This document shows, piece after piece, positions 58,322 to 64,000 of a DNA stretch of 64,000 nt. The first letter of the stretch is position 1; each line of letters opens with the position of its first letter. Both the position numbers and the translations under genes were made by a program. This DNA is from Actinomycetota bacterium (GTDB taxonomy: Bacteria; Actinomycetota; Actinomycetes; Mycobacteriales; HKI-0501): contig JAVEDU010000076.1 in NCBI GenBank assembly GCA_030840805.1, positions 1-64,000 of the forward strand, written 5' to 3'. The notes beneath the pieces were generated by a model. The model worked only from the letters and a program-made list of their open reading frames with translations, ran no database searches and had not been told where the DNA came from.

Positions 58322-59806
58322 TCAGACCCGGTGGGCGGCGTGTTCCGGCAACGGGAGCGCCGCCCGCCGGTCGGTCTGGTGGCGGCGGACCAGCTCCGCG
58401 ACGGCCATCAGCAGCGCCAGGAGCATGACACCGGACGCGCACAGCAGCGCGTCATACACCGCCACCGGGTAGTCCCGGCCGGTGCGGACGAGCACCTGGT
58501 AGAAGATCGCGGCCAGCACCGCGGTGCCGATCGCCGAGCCGATCCGCTGAGCGGTCTGCAGCGCCCCGCCCGCCGCGCCCGCCTGCTCCACCGGGACCGA
58601 CTCCAGGGTCAGCGTGATGTTGGGAGAGGTCACCATGCCACCGCCGAGTCCGGCCACCAGCAGCGGCGCCGCGGCCGCCCACGCCGCCGCGTCCCCGCCG
58701 ACGTGCCGCAGCACCAGGGCGGTGGCGACCAGCCCGACCGTCACGGTGACCAGCCCGGACACGGTGAGCCAGCGCCCGATCCGGGCTACCAGCCGGCCGG
58801 CGACGACCGCGGAGGCGGCCACCCCGAGCGCGAACGGCGTGACGGCCAGACCCGAACGCAACGGCGAATAGCCCAGCCCGTCCTGGAAGAACAGCGCGAA
58901 CACCAGCCCGATCCCGGTGAAGCCCAGGTAGTAGACCAGCGCGATACCGGATCCGGCGGCGTAGCCGGGCGTGCGCGCCAGCCGCGGGTCGAGCAGGGGC
59001 TGCCGCCCCCGGCGCACCACCCGGCTCTCCCACCGGGCGAACGCGCCCAACAGCACTGCGGAGACCACGAACAGGTACCACCACCGGGCGAGGCCGGTGG
59101 TCTCGGTGTCCACCAGGGGCAGCAGCAGGCACAGCACGCCACCACCGAGCAGCAGAGTCCCGACCAGGTCCAGATGGGTGTCACGCCGCCCTCCCACCCT
59201 GGTGGACGGCACGAGCCGGGCGGCGAGCACCAGCGCGACCAGGCCGATCGGCACGTTGACGTAGAACACCCACCGCCAGCCGTCCGGTCCGGTGAACGCG
59301 GCCAGGATCAGACCCCCGAGCACCGGACCGGCCGCCGTGGCCAGCCCGACGGTGGCGCCGAGGATGCCGAACGCCCTGCCCCGCTCGGCGCCACGGAACA
59401 GTTCCTGGATCAGGCCGGTGTTCTGCGGCACGAGCATCCCGCCGGCGACGCCCTGCAGCAGCCGGGCGGCGATCAGCAGCCCGATGGTCGGCGCCGCGCC
59501 GGTCAGCGCGCTGGTCACCACGAAGGCCGACAGGGCGATCAGGAACATGCGGCGCCGGCCGAGCGTGTCACCGAGCCGGCCGGCCGGTACCAGCGCCAGT
59601 CCGAGGGTCAGCGCGTACCCGGACAGGACCCATTGCACGCTCCCTGCCGAGACGCCGAGCTCACGCTCGATGGACGGCAGCGCGACGTTCACGATGCTGA
59701 CGTCGAGCAGGATCATGAACGCGGCGAGCTGGGTCACCGCCAGCGCCCGCCACCGCCGCGGATCGGCGTGCTCAGGCGCCACCCGCTCTCCCACGGAGCT
59801 GGTCAT
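58322..59806 (-). CDS. MFS transporter, DHA2 (EmrB/QacA) drug-exporter type
   Basis: A 494-residue antiporter with 14 predicted membrane segments. The family block [18 protein letters not shown] near the first segment and the loop motif [13 protein letters not shown] are present, as is motif C-like GPVLGGLI. It probably exports lipophilic or cationic compounds with proton counterflow. The ATG at 59806 lies just before the first segment. It is divergent from the small stress protein across the stress-box copy at 59912-59960 and convergent with the MDR dehydrogenase gene. Confidence 0.92.
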   Translation of the reverse strand: MTSSVGERVAPEHADPRRWRALAVTQLAAFMILLDVSIVNVALPSIERELGVSAGSVQWVLSGYALTLGLALVPAGRLGDTLGRRRMFLIALSAFVVTSALTGAAPTIGLLIAARLLQGVAGGMLVPQNTGLIQELFRGAERGRAFGILGATVGLATAAGPVLGGLILAAFTGPDGWRWVFYVNVPIGLVALVLAARLVPSTRVGGRRDTHLDLVGTLLLGGGVLCLLLPLVDTETTGLARWWYLFVVSAVLLGAFARWESRVVRRGRQPLLDPRLARTPGYAAGSGIALVYYLGFTGIGLVFALFFQDGLGYSPLRSGLAVTPFALGVAASAVVAGRLVARIGRWLTVSGLVTVTVGLVATALVLRHVGGDAAAWAAAAPLLVAGLGGGMVTSPNITLTLESVPVEQAGAAGGALQTAQRIGSAIGTAVLAAIFYQVLVRTGRDYPVAVYDALLCASGVMLLALLMAVAELVRRHQTDRRAALPLPEHAAHRV

Positions 59807-59911
59807 CGCGGTGTCCCCCTTCGGTCGGGACTTCAGCGTCGCGCGCGCTCCCCGCCGGGCCATCACCGCAAGCGGCCGACGTCCTCGCCCGGTGACCGGA
59901 GTACCCGGATT

Positions 59912-59960
59912 CCCGCTGGCCGGTAGCGGGGTTGGGCGCTGGCCACGCAGACGTGCCCAC
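59912..59960 (+). promoter_or_regulatory. Shared upstream element of the catalase unit (stress-box copy 2)
   Basis: CCCGCTGGCCGGTAGCG, then GGCGCTGGCC followed by GCAGAC and CCCAC, matches the hemA element at 51371-51419 over about 49 bases with few changes. It lies 79 bases before the 108-residue gene and between it and the divergent exporter. Confidence 0.72.
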
Positions 59961-60039
59961 CTGGAGAAGACCACGGTGGACGGCAAGCAGGAAGAGATCC
60001 GAGCAGGCCGCACAAGCACAGGGAAGCGAGGAGAGAACG

Positions 60040-60366
60040 ATGGGCGGAATCCCGGTACCGAGGGCACGGCGCTCTGCCTCCGAGGTGCCCAGCACGTTCG
60101 AAGCAGTCCGAGCCGAGGCGCTGTTCGCCTCCACCCTGCAGTCCTCCGAGTCACCCGGCCCCGACCAGGTTCGCCGCACCGTCTCGGCGACCCTGCGCCG
60201 GCTGGGGATCCGCGGCTGCGCCGCACAGGTGGCCGGCGAGTTCGGCGACCACCCCGACGCCGCGGTGGCGCGGATGACCTGGGCGCTGACGACGGTCCGC
60301 ACCGTGTACCCGGTCTCCTCGCCGGCCCCGACGACCCCCACCCGACCACTGGCTCTCGCGAGCTGA
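60040..60366 (+). CDS. Small conserved protein upstream of catalase (108 aa)
   Basis: A 108-residue soluble protein with a distinctive middle block: [19 protein letters not shown], then [21 protein letters not shown] recognise this type as a short actinobacterial protein found near stress genes, with no known function. ATG 60040 follows GAGGAG. It lies 32 bases upstream of the catalase gene and shares its promoter element, so both are probably cotranscribed. Confidence 0.72.
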   Translation: MGGIPVPRARRSASEVPSTFEAVRAEALFASTLQSSESPGPDQVRRTVSATLRRLGIRGCAAQVAGEFGDHPDAAVARMTWALTTVRTVYPVSSPAPTTPTRPLALAS

Positions 60367-60398
60367 CCCGGCACCGCCCACCACGAAGGGAAACAGGC

Positions 60399-61865
60399 AT
60401 GACCACCACCCAGCCCACGCCGCCGCCGACGGCGACGACGACCGCCGGCATCCCGATCGAGAGCGACGACCACTCGCTCACCGTCGGTCCGGACGGACCG
60501 ATCCTGCTCCAGGACCACTACCTCATCGAGCAGATGGCGCAGTGGAACCGGGAGCGCACGCCGGAGCGCCAGCCCCACGCCAAGGGCAGCGGCGCCTTCG
60601 GCAGCTTCGCGGTGACGAACGACGTCAGCGCCTTCACCAAGGCCGCGGTCTTCCAGCCGGAGACCACGACCGCGATGCTGGCCCGGTTCTCCACCGTGGC
60701 CGGCGAGCGGGGCAGCCCGGACACCTGGCGCGACCCCCGCGGATTCGCCCTGAAGTTCTACACGTCCGAGGGTAACTACGACATGGTCGGCAACGACGTT
60801 CCCGTCTTCTTCATCCGGGACCCGCTGAAGTTCCAGCACTTCATCCGCTCGCAGAAGCGCCGGATGGACAACAACCTGCGCGACCACGACATGCAGTGGG
60901 ACTTCTGGACGCTGTCGCCGGAGTCGGCCCACATGGTGACCTGGCTGATGGGCGACCGCGGCATCCCGAAGACCTGGCGGCACATGAACGGCTACTCCAG
61001 CCACACCTACATGTGGGTCAACGCCGACGGCGAGAAGTTCTGGGTGAAGTACCACTTCATCTCCGGCCAGGGCGTCGAGTTCCTCACCCAGGCCGAGGCC
61101 GACCACCTCGCCGGCGCGGACGGTGACTACCACACCCGCGACCTGTACTACGCGATCGAGCGGGGTGAATTCCCGTTCTGGACGCTCAAGGTGCAGATCA
61201 TGCCGTTCGGGGACGCCAGCACCTACCGCTTCAACCCGTTCGACCTGACCAAGGTCTGGCCGCACGCCGACTACCCGCTGATCGAGGTCGGCACGATGAC
61301 CCTCGACCGCAACCCCGCCGACAACCACGCCGAGATCGAGCAGGCCGCCTTCGAGCCCAGCAACCTCGTGCCCGGCATCGGCCCCAGCCCGGACAAGATG
61401 CTGCTCGGCCGGCTGTTCTCCTACCCGGACGCCCACCGCGCCCGGATCGGCACGAACTACAACCAGCTGCCGGTGAACCAGCCGGTCGCGCCCGTCCGCT
61501 CCTACAACACGGCGGGCAACATGCGGTACCAGAACGCGTCCGACCCCGTGTACTACCCGAACTCGAAGGGCGGCCCGCAGGCCGACCCCCGGTACGCGGA
61601 GACGGCCGGCTGGTACACCAGCGGCGAGTTGGTGCACGCCGCCTACACCCTGCACGCCGAGGACGACGACTGGGGCCAGGCCCGCACGATGTACCGCAAG
61701 GTGCTCGACGACGCAGCCCGTCAACGGCTCGTCGACAACATCGTCGGCCACCTGCTCGACGGCGTGACCGAGCCGGTTCTCGAGCGCGCGTTCGAGTACT
61801 GGAGCAATGTGGACCCGGACCTGGGCGACCGGGTCGAGAAGGGCGTCCGGGAGGGACAGTCCTGA
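60399..61865 (+). CDS. katA: Monofunctional haem catalase
   Basis: This 488-residue clade 3 type catalase breaks down hydrogen peroxide to water and oxygen. The catalytic His60 is in [10 protein letters not shown], the haem-distal Asn in GNDVPVFF, and the proximal haem ligand Tyr342 is in [14 protein letters not shown]. Length and motif order are standard for small-subunit catalases. The ATG at 60399 follows GAAGGGA. It shares an upstream element with hemA, which fits the need for haem. A strong hairpin terminates it. Confidence 0.95.
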   Translation: MTTTQPTPPPTATTTAGIPIESDDHSLTVGPDGPILLQDHYLIEQMAQWNRERTPERQPHAKGSGAFGSFAVTNDVSAFTKAAVFQPETTTAMLARFSTVAGERGSPDTWRDPRGFALKFYTSEGNYDMVGNDVPVFFIRDPLKFQHFIRSQKRRMDNNLRDHDMQWDFWTLSPESAHMVTWLMGDRGIPKTWRHMNGYSSHTYMWVNADGEKFWVKYHFISGQGVEFLTQAEADHLAGADGDYHTRDLYYAIERGEFPFWTLKVQIMPFGDASTYRFNPFDLTKVWPHADYPLIEVGTMTLDRNPADNHAEIEQAAFEPSNLVPGIGPSPDKMLLGRLFSYPDAHRARIGTNYNQLPVNQPVAPVRSYNTAGNMRYQNASDPVYYPNSKGGPQADPRYAETAGWYTSGELVHAAYTLHAEDDDWGQARTMYRKVLDDAARQRLVDNIVGHLLDGVTEPVLERAFEYWSNVDPDLGDRVEKGVREGQS

Positions 61866-61883
61866 TCGGAGGTCCCGCTGCGA

Positions 61884-61922
61884 CAGACGAGGCCCGGCAC
61901 CGGTGGTGCCGGGTCTCGTCTG
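61884..61922 (+). terminator. Hairpin after catalase
   Basis: CAGACGAG and CTCGTCTG, then CCCGGCACC and GGTGCCGGG, form a 17-pair stem with one mismatched pair around GGT. It lies 18 bases past the catalase stop. Confidence 0.85.
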
Positions 61923-61945
61923 TATCGACCGGTCGAGGAGTGCTC

Positions 61946-62962
61946 ATGTCGTGTCGTCGGATCGGGCTTGTCGTGCACGAGGGCCGGGCGGCCGCGATCG
62001 ACGCCGCTCGGCTCGTGAGCGAGTGGGCGGCGGCCCGGGGCATCCCGGTCACGCAGCTCGACGTCTGGAGTCCCGAGGCGCAGCGCCGCAGCGCCGCGGA
62101 CGAAGCCGCCGCCGGCGGTCATCCGGATCTCGTCGTGACCATCGGCGGCGACGGCACGCTGCTCCGCGGCGTGCGGATCGCCGTACGGGACGACGCGCCG
62201 GTCCTCGGCGTCGGCGTCGGACGGGTCGGCTTCCTCACCGAGATCCCACCGTCCGAGGTGGAGGCGGCGCTGGACGCCTACGCGTCCGGGCGCACGACAG
62301 TGGAAACCCGGATGCTGATCGGCATGCGCGCGTCCCGCCCGCTCTCCATCCCGCCGGGAATCGGGGCACTGCTGCGGTACGGGCGCGGTCCGTTGCTCCC
62401 GCCACCGGCATGCCGTCCCGGCGCGGCCCCACTCGACGGGTACGCCCTCGACATCACGGCGATGAACGACGTCGTCTTCGAGAAGCTCGCCCGCGACCGG
62501 CAGGCCGACCTCGGCGTGTACCTCGACGGCCGGTTGTTCGAGTCGTACTCGGCCGATGCGGTCATCGTCGGGAGCCCCACCGGGTCGACGGCGTACAGCT
62601 TCGCCGCGGGCGGCCCCGTCCTCTCGCCGCGGTTGCGCGCTCTGATCCTCACCCCGGTGGCGCCCCACATGGTCTTCAACCGCAGCCTGGTGGTGTCGGG
62701 CGACGAGGGGGTCGGAGTGCGCGTCCTCGACGGTTCCGGGCCGGTCGTGGTGAGTGTCGACGGCCAGCTCCGCGGCGTGGTGGACCCCGGCGACTGGATC
62801 GACGTCCACGTCGCACCGACGTTCGCTCGACTGGTGCGCCTTCGACCGCCACAGTTCTACGACCGGCTGCGACACCGCTTCGCCCTGGCCGCCGCGCCCG
62901 CCATCGGACCGGACGGCGCACCGCCGACCTTGGTCAGGCGCCCGCGCCCAGCGCCGCGCTGA
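61946..62962 (+). CDS. NAD kinase (ATP-NAD kinase family)
   Basis: This 338-residue kinase makes NADP from NAD. The motif GGDGT is at 67-71, the NE/D block MNDVVFEK, and PTGSTAYSFAAGGP with VSVDGQ follow as in the family. It is longer than the usual enzyme, with an extra segment between the domains (about 115-160). The preferred ATG is 61946, behind GAGGAG; a GTG at 61940 is an alternative. It is probably a second NAD kinase used in oxidative stress, beside catalase. It overlaps the convergent VIT-like gene by 29 bases. Confidence 0.88.
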   Translation: MSCRRIGLVVHEGRAAAIDAARLVSEWAAARGIPVTQLDVWSPEAQRRSAADEAAAGGHPDLVVTIGGDGTLLRGVRIAVRDDAPVLGVGVGRVGFLTEIPPSEVEAALDAYASGRTTVETRMLIGMRASRPLSIPPGIGALLRYGRGPLLPPPACRPGAAPLDGYALDITAMNDVVFEKLARDRQADLGVYLDGRLFESYSADAVIVGSPTGSTAYSFAAGGPVLSPRLRALILTPVAPHMVFNRSLVVSGDEGVGVRVLDGSGPVVVSVDGQLRGVVDPGDWIDVHVAPTFARLVRLRPPQFYDRLRHRFALAAAPAIGPDGAPPTLVRRPRPAPR

Positions 62963-63419
62963 GTCCGGCGATGATCGCCCCGCCCAGCGTGATGGAGACG
63001 AACGAGGCCAGGAAGCCGGTGCCGAAGAAGCGCCACCGGAGCGTGGCCAGGGCCAGCAGCTCGAAGGCGATCGTCGCGATCGCCACGATGATCGCGGTCC
63101 GGAACTGCGGGATCAGGAACGGCAGCGTGTGCAGGACCCCGCCGAGGAAGGTGCCGACACCCGTGATGGCACCGCGCAGGAACGGGTTGCCGCGGCCGGT
63201 GACCTCGCCCGTGTCCGAGAGCCCCTCGGAGAACGCCATGCTGACGCCCGCCCCGATCGCGGTGGCGAGCCCCGTGACGAACGCGTAGTGCGGTTGGTGC
63301 GTGGCCAGGGCGACGGCAAAGATCGGCGCCAAGGTCGACAGAGACCCGTCGATCAGCCCGGTCATCGCCGGTTGCACGCGTCTCAGCAGGAACGAGGCAT
63401 CCGGCTCCACTCGTGTCAT
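62934..63419 (-). CDS. VIT1/CCC1-type membrane protein, short form
   Basis: This 161-residue membrane protein resembles the VIT1/CCC1 iron or manganese transporter family: GLIDGSLSTLAPIFAVALAT near the start, then SMAFSEGLSDTGEVTGRG. It has about four to five membrane segments and lacks the extra cytoplasmic ferritin-like parts of long forms. It may move Fe or Mn out of the cytosol under stress. ATG 63419 is the start. A partial, reversed copy of the stress box lies upstream. Confidence 0.75.
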   Translation of the reverse strand: MTRVEPDASFLLRRVQPAMTGLIDGSLSTLAPIFAVALATHQPHYAFVTGLATAIGAGVSMAFSEGLSDTGEVTGRGNPFLRGAITGVGTFLGGVLHTLPFLIPQFRTAIIVAIATIAFELLALATLRWRFFGTGFLASFVSITLGGAIIAGLSAALGAGA

Positions 63420-63450
63420 CGCTCCAGGGTCACGGCGGCGCCACGTCCCC

Positions 63451-63511
63451 GTCTGCACGGCCAGCGGCCGTCCCCGGTTCCCGCTGACCGGTACGGGGAT
63501 CGGGTGCTGCC
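63451..63511. promoter_or_regulatory. Partial stress-box copies between VIT-like and aldo/keto reductase genes
   Basis: CCCGCTGACCGG (63480 on) resembles the first half of the hemA/catalase element on the plus strand, and GTCTGCACGGCCAGCGG (63451-63467) is the reverse complement of the hemA second half apart from one base. Both directions could be controlled. Confidence 0.5.
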
Positions 63512-63611
63512 CTCGATGACCGGCCGGCCCGCCGACGCAACCCTGGAGCGGAACCTGCAGCGGTCCGGCGGGTCGACATCGAGCCGGGCCCGAGACGACG
63601 GGAGGACAAGC

Positions 63612-64000
63612 GTGCAACAGACACAGCTCCAGACGACCCAGCTCGGGACCACGGGCCTGGTGATCACCCGCGTCGGCTTCGGCGCCTGGGCCATCGGCGG
63701 TGGCGGCTGGGAGTTCGGCTGGGGACCGCAGGACGATGACCAGTCGATCGCCGCCATCCACCACGCGCTCGAACGGGGCGTCAACTGGATCGACACCGCC
63801 GCCGCGTACGGCTTCGGCCGATCCGAGGGCGTCGTGGGCCGTGCCCTGGCGGGGCTGGCGCAGCGGCCGTACGTGTTCACCAAGGCGTCGCTGCTCGAGG
63901 GCCCCGGCCACCGGGTCGTCCACAGTCTCGAGCGCGAGGACATCCTGCGCGAGGCCGAGGCCAGCCTCGCCCGGCTGGGCCTCGACGCGATCGACCTGTA
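63612..64000 (+). CDS. Aldo/keto reductase (N-terminal part, cut by window end)
   Basis: The first 129 residues of an aldo/keto reductase are visible. The catalytic tetrad residues Asp61 and Tyr66 (DTAAAYGFGRSE) and Lys95 (VFTKAS) are in place, so the enzyme should reduce aldehydes or ketones with NADPH. GTG 63612 follows GGAGGAC. The gene continues beyond 64000. It may use NADPH supplied through the nearby NAD kinase. Confidence 0.9.
   Translation, partial: MQQTQLQTTQLGTTGLVITRVGFGAWAIGGGGWEFGWGPQDDDQSIAAIHHALERGVNWIDTAAAYGFGRSEGVVGRALAGLAQRPYVFTKASLLEGPGHRVVHSLEREDILREAEASLARLGLDAIDL

Noticed and set aside
59292-60398. Catalase with a long N-terminal extension in the same frame
   Set aside because: The extension covers the small gene, its promoter element and part of the exporter gene; ATG 60399 has a ribosome site and gives a normal-length catalase.
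1-64000. tRNA, rRNA, transposase, integrase or attachment sites
   Set aside because: I saw none on either strand; the window's mosaic look rests on gene content and pseudogenes, not on mobile-element genes.

Overview
The window is 64 kb of very GC-rich DNA from an actinobacterium. GTG starts are frequent, genes overlap by four bases (ATGA or GTGA) in long operons, and many families are typical of Actinobacteria (PucR-type regulator, DUF3556, HisKA_3 two-component systems). Pseudonocardiales (Pseudonocardia or Amycolatopsis-like) is a reasonable guess, but no marker here fixes the genus.

Region 1 (39-17009) is a catabolic cluster for an aromatic, probably N-heteroaromatic, compound. It encodes a molybdenum hydroxylase (Mo and FAD domains fused on one chain, with a separate 2Fe-2S subunit), a Rieske oxygenase and its reductase, an MhpB-like extradiol dioxygenase, two meta-cleavage-product hydrolases, and the lower pathway to pyruvate and acetyl-CoA (hydratase, aldolase, acylating acetaldehyde dehydrogenase). 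A maleate-isomerase-like protein, a DUF1989 protein, an M20-like protein and two transporters accompany them. Four copies of a GTAC-rich operator sit in its promoters. The gene set recalls the 8-hydroxycoumarin route of quinoline breakdown; this is inference.

Region 2 (17116-26681) holds a formaldehyde-dehydrogenase-like MDR enzyme, then a probable operon of acyl-CoA ligase, DUF3556 membrane protein, FAD oxidoreductase and PucR-type regulator, then small conserved proteins, the tail of a degraded flavin monooxygenase and an M20 dipeptidase.

Region 3 (26686-35430) is the least explained part. Six adjacent minus-strand genes encode proteins I cannot assign: two paralogues with Glu/Tyr/Phe-rich acidic N-termini and Arg-rich C-termini, an HExxH metallopeptidase-like protein, a small helical protein, a Pro/Gly/Asn-rich protein and a helical protein with an RGG/Tyr-rich tail. 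A LuxR-type regulator without a receiver is divergently transcribed next to them, followed by a frameshifted LuxR gene. This is the best candidate for an undescribed system.

Region 4 (36334-47195) has a secreted DUF3494/choice-of-anchor protein and a polyol uptake and catabolism operon (ABC importer, three zinc polyol-type dehydrogenases, xylulokinase-like kinase).

Region 5 (47574-64000) is a stress and redox neighbourhood: HD-domain hydrolase, triple-GAF histidine kinase, hemA, aquaporin, receivers and a CHASE3 kinase, DUF1275, an MDR dehydrogenase, a drug exporter, catalase, a second-type NAD kinase, a VIT-like protein and an aldo/keto reductase cut by the window end. hemA and the catalase unit share a nearly identical ~49-bp upstream element, with partial copies before other genes, suggesting a common regulon.
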